Shown here: positions 25,220 to 32,181 of the stretch, one piece after another
Layout of the letters: each line of letters starts with the position of its first letter
Numbering within the stretch: position 1 is the first letter of the stretch
Source: Saccharicrinis sp. UBA6048
GTDB lineage: Bacteria > Bacteroidota > Bacteroidia > Bacteroidales > Marinilabiliaceae
Direction of reading: 5' to 3'
Assembly (NCBI GenBank): GCA_002429115.1
Contig: DIYS01000249.1
Location: forward strand, 1-32,181
Length of the DNA stretch: 32,181 nucleotides
Notes under the pieces: model-generated
The model's input: only the letters and a program-made list of their open reading frames with translations
What the model was told of the DNA's origin: nothing
Databases searched by the model: none
Made by a program: the position numbers and the translations under genes

Positions 25220-26197
25220 TTAATCAGAGATGATCAATTTGTTGTCATGAATTTCGAATTTTTTCTCGAAATGAATTCTTAATTCTACTAAAACGTCATC
25301 CAAGGATGGATTTGAGAATCGTGTTGTAATAACTCTGCTGGTTGAACTTGCATTATTTTCCACCTTTGAAACCTCACTAAAATGATCTACGATTGTTTCA
25401 ACCACCTCGCTTAAAGAAGCCTGCTCAAAGCTTATTACACCTGTTCGCCAGGCCAATAAGTTATCAGATGTCATTGTCGACTTAACAATGCTGCCATTTT
25501 TTAAAACAGCCTTCTCACCTGCTACAACAATCTCTTCATTGGATGGACCGGTAAACAACACTTTACCCTCGGTAACAGCTAATGTTACGGTTCCATTTTC
25601 TTTAGATTCTTCCAGGTTAAACTCGGTTCCTAAAACCTTAACTTGTGCATCACCAACTTTAACAATAAATGGTTTTGACGGATTCTTAGCAACATCAAAA
25701 TAGGCTTCCCCACTTAATTTTAACAAACGCTCCTGGTTATTAAAATTCTTCTCATACACCAATCGGCTATTCTGATTAAGTGCCACTTCTGAGTTATCTG
25801 CCAATACAATGCTATTCACCTCATTGCTCGTTTTAAAGGCCGACCACTTTCCAAAACCAGGTGTTGTATTATATAGGCTATAAGCTCCCAACAGCATAAT
25901 TGCAGGAATCATCACCGCAGCAATACGCTTAACTATCGAAAAGTCAAACGCAACAATACGCTTCTGAGTGCCTAATCCTACTTTTGATTTAAAAGCCTCA
26001 AAATCTGCCTCCACATCAACTTCTCTAAAGGCCTTAAGTCCATCCGACTTATGCCACACCTGCTCCATTTCCGATAGGTAGGTTTTATTTTCATCTGAGT
26101 TTTTAACCCACTCATTTAAAACCTGCTTATCTGAAGCAATAATATCTCCGGTCAGATATTGGACAATTAATTCATCTATGTTATTAATATCTCTCAT
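25220..26197 (-). CDS. FecR-family anti-sigma factor
   Basis: The 325-residue protein has an N-terminal cytoplasmic anti-sigma region (1-80, WxxxSDENKTYLSEMEQVWHKS), one membrane helix (about 90-109), a periplasmic FecR domain (about 115-230: LADNSEVALNQNS, FDVAKNPSKPFIVKVGDAQVKVLGTEFN) and a C-terminal DUF4974/STN-like domain (about 255-325). It holds the ECF sigma factor inactive and relays the signal from the receptor's STN domain. It is 22 bases upstream of the receptor gene and directly after the small 57-residue ORF. Confidence 0.95.
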   Translation of the reverse strand: MRDINNIDELIVQYLTGDIIASDKQVLNEWVKNSDENKTYLSEMEQVWHKSDGLKAFREVDVEADFEAFKSKVGLGTQKRIVAFDFSIVKRIAAVMIPAIMLLGAYSLYNTTPGFGKWSAFKTSNEVNSIVLADNSEVALNQNSRLVYEKNFNNQERLLKLSGEAYFDVAKNPSKPFIVKVGDAQVKVLGTEFNLEESKENGTVTLAVTEGKVLFTGPSNEEIVVAGEKAVLKNGSIVKSTMTSDNLLAWRTGVISFEQASLSEVVETIVDHFSEVSKVENNASSTSRVITTRFSNPSLDDVLVELRIHFEKKFEIHDNKLIISD

Positions 26198-26200
26198 AAA

Positions 26201-26374
26201 TTAGTGGAAATCCATTACACCAAACAGATTGGGCTTGTCGGTTTTCACTTCTTCAACCTTCTCTGCATTAACTTCATTCTTCTTTTCTTCTGCCAGCTTT
26301 GCATTTTCTTCTTTCACTTTCTTCTCATCTACTGGCGATAGCAAGTCAGCTAATATTTGAAAAACAAATTCCAT
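26201..26374 (-). CDS. Small Lys/Glu-rich protein between sigma and anti-sigma genes (57 aa)
   Basis: An intact ORF of 57 codons begins MEFVFQILADLLSPVDEKK and ends LFGVMDFH, with AGAAGAA just before the ATG. The first 14 residues are hydrophobic. Residues 16-46 are almost all Lys, Glu, Ala, Asn and Val and would form a charged helix or coiled coil. The C-terminal tail PNLFGVMDFH is more hydrophobic. It fits the 260-base gap between the ECF sigma and FecR genes in the same direction, with its stop 3 bases before the FecR ATG, so it is well placed for translation coupling. I do not recognise a family. Confidence 0.65.
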   Translation of the reverse strand: MEFVFQILADLLSPVDEKKVKEENAKLAEEKKNEVNAEKVEEVKTDKPNLFGVMDFH

Positions 26375-26457
26375 TTCTTCTCATTATTAAGGTTAAAACA
26401 TCTTGTCAATTACTATGACAAACGTGTTTAAGCACACACGTATACAATTTTCATTTT

Positions 26458-27042
26458 TTATTCAAACCAACTTAAAAGTATAAGCATCCAAACTTCTAAA
26501 TACCCGGCTAATCCTCCCCTAAGCACCTTTAAAGCCTTACTTATCTGAGTCTCTACAGTTCGTTTAGAAAGCTCAAGTTTATCAGCTATTTCCTGATTGG
26601 TTGATCCTTCGAAACGGCTCATCTCAAAAATACGCTTACATTGTTTTGGCAAAGTCTGGATCACTGAATAAATACGCTGTTCCAGCTCTGTCTCCTGCAA
26701 TTTATCTTCAATAATTGCCTCATCATTCTTATTCGTCAAATAAATATTAGAATGATGATCTCTTCGTATTTGCGAATGCTTTAATTGATTTAAACACCTG
26801 TTGCGTACCGATTGATACAAATGTGCTTTAAGCGATGAGTGTATTTTTATTTCCTTACGCTTTTCATAAAATCCTACGATGACATCCTGCACCAGGTCAC
26901 GGGCTAAATCATCATCATAAATCACTTTTTTAGCAAATACAACAAGCTGTGCATAATACCTGATAAATAGTTCTTTGTAGGCTGCTTCATCGCCATTGGC
27001 AATACCTTTGAGTAACTCGTTATCGTTTAATTCTTTCTGCAT
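26458..27042 (-). CDS. ECF RNA polymerase sigma factor (Bacteroidota FecI-type)
   Basis: The 194-residue protein has sigma region 2 (about 20-90: DDDLARDLVQDVIVGFYEKR) and region 4 (about 125-175: LPKQCKRIFEMSRFEGSTNQEIADKLELSKRTVETQISKAL). The last 20 residues are hydrophobic (YLEVWMLILLSWFE), a feature of this family. It should direct transcription of the TonB receptor operon when released by FecR. It is the first gene of the operon. A TAATTTTG element (27072-27079) lies about 30 bases before the ATG. Confidence 0.95.
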   Translation of the reverse strand: MQKELNDNELLKGIANGDEAAYKELFIRYYAQLVVFAKKVIYDDDLARDLVQDVIVGFYEKRKEIKIHSSLKAHLYQSVRNRCLNQLKHSQIRRDHHSNIYLTNKNDEAIIEDKLQETELEQRIYSVIQTLPKQCKRIFEMSRFEGSTNQEIADKLELSKRTVETQISKALKVLRGGLAGYLEVWMLILLSWFE

Positions 27043-27071
27043 TAAGGCATGGATGTTTTCGTGTGTGTAAG

Positions 27072-27079
27072 CACAAAAT
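27072..27079 (-). promoter_or_regulatory. Candidate -7 promoter element of the ECF sigma operon
   Basis: On the minus strand TAATTTTG matches TAnnTTTG exactly and predicts a leader of about 22 bases. No convincing -33 box is seen, which would fit a promoter helped by an activator or a different sigma factor. Confidence 0.4.
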
Positions 27080-27158
27080 TATAAATAAATGGGTATTAAC
27101 CTGAATTATTGTGATATATAGCCTGAAAAATTCAATGAATAGATTGGAATCATAAATA

Positions 27159-27295
27159 ACAATAGTTCGTTAGTTTCTAGCCAGAAGGCAGTAGTTAGTC
27201 GCTAATCATTTAATAACCATTATATTACAAAATCAAATACACAAACACTAAATAGCTGGTAATCTGATATTTAAAAAGACTTAACGAACTATTGT
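27159..27295. repeat. Intergenic element bounded by a 13-bp perfect inverted repeat
   Basis: ACAATAGTTCGTT (27159-27171) and AACGAACTATTGT (27283-27295) are perfect inverted repeats 111 bases apart. Inside are AGGCAGTAG (27186-27194) and other pieces shared with 15581-15618. It could be a small MITE-like or REP-like element; no transposase is encoded. Confidence 0.5.
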
Positions 27296-27373
27296 AAAAC
27301 AAAATGGCAATTTAGAGGGATAGGATTGTGAAGTTGAATAATTTATTTTTACATTGTATTGATGTAGTAAACC

Positions 27374-28498
27374 ATGAAAAAAATTGTAATTGCACCAGAC
27401 AAATTTAAAGGCTCATTGACAGCAATGGAAGTTTGCAAAGCAATTGAAAAAGGCATCTTAAAGCATTGTCCTGAAGTGGAGATTATCAAATGCCCAATGG
27501 CAGATGGAGGCGATGGCACGGTCGAAGTAATTAAGCAATACATCCATGGGGAGTTAGTCGAAATATCAACATACGATCCTCTTTTAAGGCCTATAAAAGC
27601 CTCATATCTATCATCAAACAACAAACAAATTGCCTACATAGAAATGGCTGAAGCGTCAGGCATTCGCTTACTAAAAAGTAAAGAACTCAATCCGCTTAAA
27701 ACCTCAACTTACGGTACAGGCGTATTAATTAAAGATGCTATAGAAAAAGGTGCCAAACACATCATCCTGGGAATTGGCGGAAGTGCTACCAACGATGCAG
27801 GCCTTGGTATGGCTTCAGCTCTTGGATACAGGTTATATAACAAAACAGGTGCTCAGCTTCACGGAAAAGGAGCAGATTTGATAGAATTGACCAAAATTGA
27901 TTCTACAATGGCATTGCCACAACTTAAGGAAATTACCTTTGAAGTCGCCTGCGATGTTGACAATCCTTTACATGGTAACAATGGTGCAGCTTTTGTTTAT
28001 GCTCAGCAAAAAGGAGCCAACGCACAAATGATTCAATCACTTGATGCCGGATTGAGAAATTTTGATCATATAATATCTGAAACATATGGCTTATCACTTC
28101 AGGAAATAAATGGATCAGGTGCTGCCGGAGGATTAGGTGGTGGTTGCTTCGCTTTTCTTGGAGCTAAGCTTTCATCGGGCTTTGAACTCATTAATAAGTT
28201 ATCTGGATTCACTCATAAAATCCACAATGCAGATTGGGTTATTACCGGTGAAGGCCAAGTCGATGCGCAAACATTCTCCGGTAAAGTTATCAATGGCATC
28301 ATCAATAGTATGGACAATCAAAAGCTGGCTATCTTCTGTGGCAGTAATGATTTGGGCGAAGATGTCAAACTCTACCCTCAGATTACCTGCCTCTATGAAA
28401 CAGTACTATTAGCAAGAAATCAGGAGGATTCAATACAATCAGCCCAAAAGTATTTGGAAATGCTAGCGGAGCAATTTGCCTGTGAATATTTGAAATAA
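27374..28498 (+). CDS. glxK: Glycerate kinase (GlxK/GarK family)
   Basis: The 374-residue protein has the type-I glycerate kinase pattern: MKKIVIAPDKFKGSL at the start, MADGGDGTVEVI, GIGGSATNDAGLGMASALG, GSGAAGGLGGGCFAFLGA and the C-terminal VITGEGQVDAQTFSGKV. It phosphorylates D-glycerate with ATP, usually at O2 in this family, to feed glycolysis. The length is typical. An aldo/keto reductase follows 144 bases later, which may hint at a shared glycerate or aldehyde pathway, but the two are probably separate transcripts. Confidence 0.93.
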   Translation: MKKIVIAPDKFKGSLTAMEVCKAIEKGILKHCPEVEIIKCPMADGGDGTVEVIKQYIHGELVEISTYDPLLRPIKASYLSSNNKQIAYIEMAEASGIRLLKSKELNPLKTSTYGTGVLIKDAIEKGAKHIILGIGGSATNDAGLGMASALGYRLYNKTGAQLHGKGADLIELTKIDSTMALPQLKEITFEVACDVDNPLHGNNGAAFVYAQQKGANAQMIQSLDAGLRNFDHIISETYGLSLQEINGSGAAGGLGGGCFAFLGAKLSSGFELINKLSGFTHKIHNADWVITGEGQVDAQTFSGKVINGIINSMDNQKLAIFCGSNDLGEDVKLYPQITCLYETVLLARNQEDSIQSAQKYLEMLAEQFACEYLK

Positions 28499-28642
28499 GT
28501 GAAGGAACATAAACCTCTACTCTCTCCCACTTCATTCAAATGCTTTAATTTATTGGTGTTTTTAACGCTGCATTAACAAAGCCCTGTATTTATCTGTTTT
28601 AAATTCGTACTTTACAATACCGAATCACAAACATCAACATAT

Positions 28643-29593
28643 ATGCAAACACTAAATCTGAACGGGAACCAAATGCCAATCCTTGGTTTAGGAACCTGGA
28701 AATCGGCTCCCGGAGAAGTATACACCGCTGTTAAAGAGGCTATAAAAATAGGCTACCGCCACATTGACTGTGCAGCCATTTACAATAACGAAAAGGAAGT
28801 AGGAAAGGCAATCAAAGAAAGTATTGCCGAAGGAATCGTCGCACGTGAGCAACTGTGGATCACCTCTAAACTATGGAACAACATGCATGGTGAAGAGAAT
28901 GTGATTCCTGCACTTAAGAAAACTCTTGCTGACTTGCAATTGGATTATCTTGACCTCTACCTGATTCATTGGCCGGTAGCCCAGGGAAAATTATTTGTTG
29001 GTGCCAGCAGAGCTGAACATTTTGTTTCTCTTGAAGATAGACCTATTGCAAACACTTGGAAAGGCATGGAAAAAGCGGTAGAAAATGGTCTGACCAAAAC
29101 GATTGGAGTAAGTAACTTCAGTATGAAAAAGTTAAAGGAACTATTGACAGCATCAACAATTAAACCGGCAATTAACCAGGTTGAAATCCACCCATATTTT
29201 CAGCAAGATGAATTGGTTGATTTCTGCCACAGTAATAATATTCACTTAACGGCATATTCGCCACTTGGATCACCTGATCGCCCGACAGGCTTAAAAGGCG
29301 AAAACGAACCTATTTTACTCGAAGACAAAACCATTGAGAGCATTGCTAATAAACATAAACACTCGATAGCACAAACCATTCTTGCATGGGATATCAACAG
29401 GGGTATTTCAGTCATTCCTAAATCGGTGAATCCGGAGCGCTTAAAGCAAAGCCTACAAGCTGCCGAACTTGAATTACCTGATTCTGACATGCAAACCATT
29501 AAAAGTCTTAATAAAAATTTCCGCCTGGTTAATGGTAAATTCTTTGAATTACCTGGTGGTCCTTACACAGCTAAAAATATTTGGGATGAATAA
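28643..29593 (+). CDS. Aldo/keto reductase
   Basis: The 316-residue TIM-barrel NADPH-dependent oxidoreductase has the complete catalytic tetrad: D42 (HIDCAAIY), Y47, K76 (ITSKLW) and H109 (YLIHWP). The cofactor-binding end IPKSVNPERLKQ is present. The sequence is close to the aldehyde/alcohol dehydrogenase (AKR1A-like) branch, which reduces aldehydes and glucuronate. The substrate is not known. Its stop codon overlaps the start of the next gene by 8 bases, so it is co-transcribed with the Yellow-like lipoprotein. Confidence 0.93.
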   Translation: MQTLNLNGNQMPILGLGTWKSAPGEVYTAVKEAIKIGYRHIDCAAIYNNEKEVGKAIKESIAEGIVAREQLWITSKLWNNMHGEENVIPALKKTLADLQLDYLDLYLIHWPVAQGKLFVGASRAEHFVSLEDRPIANTWKGMEKAVENGLTKTIGVSNFSMKKLKELLTASTIKPAINQVEIHPYFQQDELVDFCHSNNIHLTAYSPLGSPDRPTGLKGENEPILLEDKTIESIANKHKHSIAQTILAWDINRGISVIPKSVNPERLKQSLQAAELELPDSDMQTIKSLNKNFRLVNGKFFELPGGPYTAKNIWDE

Positions 29594-30644
29594 ATCTATA
29601 ATCACACAACACTATTTGCCATTATTATTGGTTGCTTTGCTCTTCTCTTCGTGTCAATTTAAAAAAGGCGGTACTGCCAATAATGAACCAACATTAAGCT
29701 CGGTAGCGCAATCCGATAAACAGTGGACTGGCATTGCTGTTAGTCAATCCGGACGACTATTTGTCAATTATCCTTACTGGTCGGGCAATGTGCCCGTGAG
29801 TGTTGCTGAAATCACCGATGGAGTGGCGCGTGCCTATCCTGATATGCAATGGAATCAAAGAACAGGAAGCCTGTCCTTCAATGCCGTTCAATCTGTATTT
29901 ATCGATGATAAAGACCGGCTTTGGGTATTGGACACCAACAACCCTCAGTTTAGAGGTGTTAATACAACGGGCCCTCAGCTATATCATTTTAACCTAGAAA
30001 CGAATGAGGTAGAGAAAATATATACCTTCCCTAAAGGTGTGTATAAAACGGATTCTTACTTTAATGATGTACGAATCGATACCCAACAAGAAGTTGCCTA
30101 TATGACTGATTCCGGTGATGGTGCTATTATCGTTCTAAACCTTGATACCGGACAGGCACAACGCTTACTGGATGATCACCCTTCAACACAAAATGAAACT
30201 GATCACCTGATTTGTGATGGTCGCCGATGGGAGAACAGTGTGCATTCCGATGGCATTGCTCTATCACCCGACAGGCAATACTTGTATTATATTGCCCTTT
30301 CGGCGCATACTCTTTATCGTATCAAAACGGCAGTACTTTTAAACAAAGATATTTCACCCAAAGAATTGGCTAAACAAGTTGAAAAAGTTAAAAAGATACC
30401 GGCAACAGACGGCATGCTTTTCGATAAAATTGGCAATTTATATTTGGGCGGATTAGAAACAAACGCCGTTAATCGACTTACGGTAGATGACACTGTTGAA
30501 ACGGTTATACAGTCACCGCGCATCCGTTGGGCCGATTCTTTTGCAATGGATAAAGATGGTAACCTGTATTTTACCACATCACAAATTCATCTTGACGAAA
30601 AAGAAAGAGGTGTGTATGAGGTACTAAAACTGAGTTTTAATTAA
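29586..30644 (+). CDS. Yellow/major-royal-jelly-like lipoprotein
   Basis: The start is set at the ATG at 29586 (MNKSIITQHY), which yields a lipoprotein signal peptide with lipid Cys at 23 (LLFSSC). Longer readings run back inside the reductase gene. The 352-residue protein has a six-bladed propeller pattern typical of the MRJP/Yellow family: DKDRLWVLDTN, YFNDVRIDTQQEVAYMTDSG, HSDGIALSPDRQYLYY and DSFAMDKDGNLYFT. Bacterial members are labelled dopachrome-tautomerase-related, but their substrate is not established. Lactonase or ligand binding is equally likely. It overlaps the aldo/keto reductase gene by 8 bases. Confidence 0.82.
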   Translation: MNKSIITQHYLPLLLVALLFSSCQFKKGGTANNEPTLSSVAQSDKQWTGIAVSQSGRLFVNYPYWSGNVPVSVAEITDGVARAYPDMQWNQRTGSLSFNAVQSVFIDDKDRLWVLDTNNPQFRGVNTTGPQLYHFNLETNEVEKIYTFPKGVYKTDSYFNDVRIDTQQEVAYMTDSGDGAIIVLNLDTGQAQRLLDDHPSTQNETDHLICDGRRWENSVHSDGIALSPDRQYLYYIALSAHTLYRIKTAVLLNKDISPKELAKQVEKVKKIPATDGMLFDKIGNLYLGGLETNAVNRLTVDDTVETVIQSPRIRWADSFAMDKDGNLYFTTSQIHLDEKERGVYEVLKLSFN

Positions 30645-30686
30645 GAAACTATATAAGAATTTTCTATTTCCTGCTGATTACACTGA

Positions 30687-30700
30687 TTGATGCTAATCTT
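30687..30700 (+). promoter_or_regulatory. Weak FNR-like site upstream of the nitroreductase gene
   Basis: TTGAT-GCTA-ATCTT matches 8 of the 10 fixed bases of TTGAT-N4-ATCAA. It sits about 85 bases upstream of the promoter -33 box. It could occur by chance in this A/T-rich stretch. Confidence 0.25.
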
Positions 30701-30782
30701 ATATACACTTAAAGTAGAGAAAAGACGATCTGCGGGAAATAAAATTCTGCATACAGAATTAAGACTAAATCATATATCACAG

Positions 30783-30812
30783 TTTACCAAGTTCAATAAA
30801 AGTGTACTTTTG
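30783..30812 (+). promoter_or_regulatory. Bacteroidota-type promoter of the ferredoxin-nitroreductase gene
   Basis: TTTA (30783-30786), an 18-base spacer and TACTTTTG (30805-30812) fit the consensus, with one mismatch in the -33 box. The predicted leader is about 25 bases. Confidence 0.6.
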
Positions 30813-30844
30813 CAGTCCTCAAATGACAAACAAAGTACTTGAAC

Positions 30845-31681
30845 ATGCTAGACTTTAAAATTGACGAACAAAAATGCACACAGTGCGGGATATGCTCGAA
30901 GGAATGTCCGATGCTGATTATCAACGGCAAAAATGGCATTCCGGCTATTAAGGAAGGAAAAGAGAAGAATTGCATTCAATGTCAGCACTGTCTGGCAGTA
31001 TGCCCAACCGGAGCCTTATCCATCTTTGGTAAGAATCCGGAAAACAGTGTGGCGGTGAATGGCGCTATACCTTCAGCAACTGAAATGGAGAGTTTGATTA
31101 AAACACGCCGTTCAATCCGTAAGTTTAAGAAAGACGAAGTTGCACCGGGAGTACTAAACAAGCTTGTTGAAACGACCTCGTACGCACCAACAGGACATAA
31201 CAAAAATGAAGTCTTACTGTCCTTAACTGATTCAAAAGCTGCATTGGAAGACGTCAGAACCTTGGTTTACGACGCGATCAAACAAGCGAATGAGGAAGGT
31301 AAAATTCCTGAATCTTTAGGGATGTTTGTCAACTTTCAGAATATGTGGCACGACAAAGGTATAGATGTACTTTTCAGAGATGCACCTCACTTAATTGTTG
31401 CGTCAGCTCCTAAATCAAATAGCAACGCCGTGGCCGACTGTATGATTTACCTAAGCTACTTTGAATTAATGGCGAACGCTATGGAAATCGGCACTTTATG
31501 GGACGGCCTGCTAAAAGTTGTTTTCGAGAGTATTGCGCCATCTCTAAAAGCGAAACTCAATATTCCGGAAGATCACGAAATCGGATATATGATGGTGTTT
31601 GGTTATGCCGCTACAAAATACGCCAGATCGATCCAATCAGAAGGGTTGCATTTAAATCGAATCAGCATCCAACATATATAA
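30845..31681 (+). CDS. Ferredoxin-nitroreductase fusion protein
   Basis: The start is set at the ATG at 30845 (MLDFKIDEQK); the in-frame TTG 6 bases upstream is less likely. The 278-residue protein joins a 2x[4Fe-4S] ferredoxin domain (C11, C14, C17, C21 and C43, C46, C49, C53, the second followed by PTGAL) to an FMN nitroreductase domain (about 82-275, with TRRSIRKFKKDEV and APTGHNKNE). Electrons would run from ferredoxin through the clusters to FMN and then to an unknown acceptor such as a nitro compound, quinone or enone. Such fusions are common in anaerobes. It ends 3 bases before the convergent DUF2023 gene. Confidence 0.93.
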   Translation: MLDFKIDEQKCTQCGICSKECPMLIINGKNGIPAIKEGKEKNCIQCQHCLAVCPTGALSIFGKNPENSVAVNGAIPSATEMESLIKTRRSIRKFKKDEVAPGVLNKLVETTSYAPTGHNKNEVLLSLTDSKAALEDVRTLVYDAIKQANEEGKIPESLGMFVNFQNMWHDKGIDVLFRDAPHLIVASAPKSNSNAVADCMIYLSYFELMANAMEIGTLWDGLLKVVFESIAPSLKAKLNIPEDHEIGYMMVFGYAATKYARSIQSEGLHLNRISIQHI

Positions 31682-31684
31682 GAT

Positions 31685-32026
31685 CTATGAAGCCTCTCTA
31701 TAGCCAGAGGCTTCTTCTTTTTTCTTCAAATACCGGGAACATTGAATTACCTGGTTATAACCCAATAAGGTTCCCAGAATAAAGTCTTCCTCCGGACTTA
31801 GCTCATTCAGACGTTTGTGGCAGAAGCACTTAATAACCGCCACACATTCAGCTGCTCCAAAAAACACGTTGACCTTCTGACTTGTAACCGGCTGTATCAA
31901 ATAATCAATACCATTGGCTTCAAGCTTTTTAATCGCCTGATTCACATCCTTCGTAGCCATTGTGTGCAATATAAGGTTTCGCAATCCCTTTTTGTACTCG
32001 TATATGTGGTGACAAAATACTTTCAT
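31685..32026 (-). CDS. DUF2023 family protein
   Basis: The 113-residue protein matches my recollection of DUF2023: it begins MKVFCHHIYEYKKGLRNLILHT, has KVNVFFGAAECV in the middle and SPEEDFILGTLLGYNQVIQCSRYL near the end. DUF2023 genes are often next to flavodoxin genes, but here the flavodoxin is 27 kb away. No catalytic motif is known. The last ten residues are encoded by the terminator hairpin of the convergent nitroreductase gene. Confidence 0.82.
   Translation of the reverse strand: MKVFCHHIYEYKKGLRNLILHTMATKDVNQAIKKLEANGIDYLIQPVTSQKVNVFFGAAECVAVIKCFCHKRLNELSPEEDFILGTLLGYNQVIQCSRYLKKKEEASGYREAS
31689..31726 (+). terminator. Nitroreductase terminator embedded in the DUF2023 coding end
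   Basis: GAAGCCTCT (31689-31697) pairs perfectly with AGAGGCTTC (31706-31714) across an 8-base loop, followed by a T-rich tail. It starts 8 bases after the nitroreductase stop and lies wholly inside the 3' end of the opposite gene. Confidence 0.88.
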
Positions 32027-32181
32027 AAAATATCAATTTACCTTCACTCTTAATGTAATTTAAGCAGATATAGTCCCATTTTATAAGTTATACACAAGCC
32101 AATCTTTCCCTATAAAATTGACATCCGTGTTCGTTAACACAGGATTAAACCTGGAAATTGCATTAGAAAATCTATTACACA

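Larger units (their letters stand above)
27043..27373. other. 331-base intergenic region between divergent genes
   Basis: There is no plausible ORF. It holds the candidate ECF sigma -7 box (27072-27079), the inverted-repeat element at 27159-27295 and, near the right end, TATTTTTA, a weak plus-strand -7 box for the glycerate kinase gene. Confidence 0.6.

Noticed and set aside
29469..29585. 39-residue N-terminal extension of the Yellow-like lipoprotein
   Set aside because: It lies inside the aldo/keto reductase gene in another frame. The ATG at 29586 gives a proper lipoprotein signal peptide.
31498..31782. 94-codon plus-strand ORF across the nitroreductase/DUF2023 junction
   Set aside because: It is out of frame with the nitroreductase gene, overlaps the opposite gene and the terminator hairpin, and has no protein-like pattern.
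32123..32145. Imperfect hairpin ATCCGTGTT / AACACAGGAT near the right edge
   Set aside because: It has a bulge and no T-run, and there is no neighbouring gene in view to relate it to.

Overview
The window looks like a chromosomal segment of an anaerobic or facultatively anaerobic Bacteroidota, most likely a marine-type Bacteroidales/Marinilabiliales. The evidence is an ECF sigma / FecR / STN-type TonB receptor / DUF4249 operon, Bacteroidota-style promoters (TTTG, then 18-20 bases, then TAnnTTTG) instead of -35/-10 boxes, several Bacteroidota-restricted families (DUF4922, DUF2023, golvesin-type amidase), few Shine-Dalgarno sites, and an anaerobic gene set (2-oxoacid:ferredoxin oxidoreductase, ADP-forming acyl-CoA synthetase, HydE). 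No rRNA, tRNA, CRISPR array or intact mobile element was seen. Species-level identity cannot be read from this.

Region 1 (about 100-8090, minus strand) is ferredoxin-linked acid metabolism. It has a four-subunit VOR-type 2-oxoacid:ferredoxin oxidoreductase, a PLP aminotransferase, a flavodoxin with an altered phosphate loop, an Mpv17-like membrane protein and a fused ADP-forming acyl-CoA synthetase. Together these would turn amino acids into 2-oxoacids, acyl-CoAs, and acids plus ATP, with electrons passed to ferredoxin or flavodoxin. hydE (FeFe-hydrogenase maturation) diverges from this block at 8330. Two FNR/CRP-like palindromes lie in the control regions.

Region 2 (9634-20389) is a divergent peptidoglycan-recycling locus. 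The minus-strand arm runs secreted amidase with a golvesin insert, double-GT-A glycosyltransferase, Cys-rich PAS protein, HIT-like DUF4922 protein, SpoIID-domain protein without a signal peptide, and AmpG-like permease. The plus-strand arm is murK-murQ. The ends of the pathway are recognisable (cut the stem peptide, import the sugar, phosphorylate MurNAc, remove lactate). The four middle genes have no assigned step and are the best candidate here for undescribed biology.

Region 3 (20432-27042, minus strand) holds trxB and then a cell-surface signalling/uptake operon: ECF sigma, an unannotated 57-residue Lys/Glu-rich ORF, FecR, STN-TonB receptor and DUF4249 lipoprotein.

Region 4 (27374-32026) holds glycerate kinase, an aldo/keto reductase overlapping a Yellow/MRJP-like lipoprotein, a ferredoxin-nitroreductase fusion, and a convergent DUF2023 gene whose 3' end contains the neighbour's terminator.

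Intergenic DNA includes a triple-hairpin REP-like element (9455-9540), 7-bp tandem repeats (10991-11109) and two related inverted-repeat elements (15581-15618 and 27159-27295).
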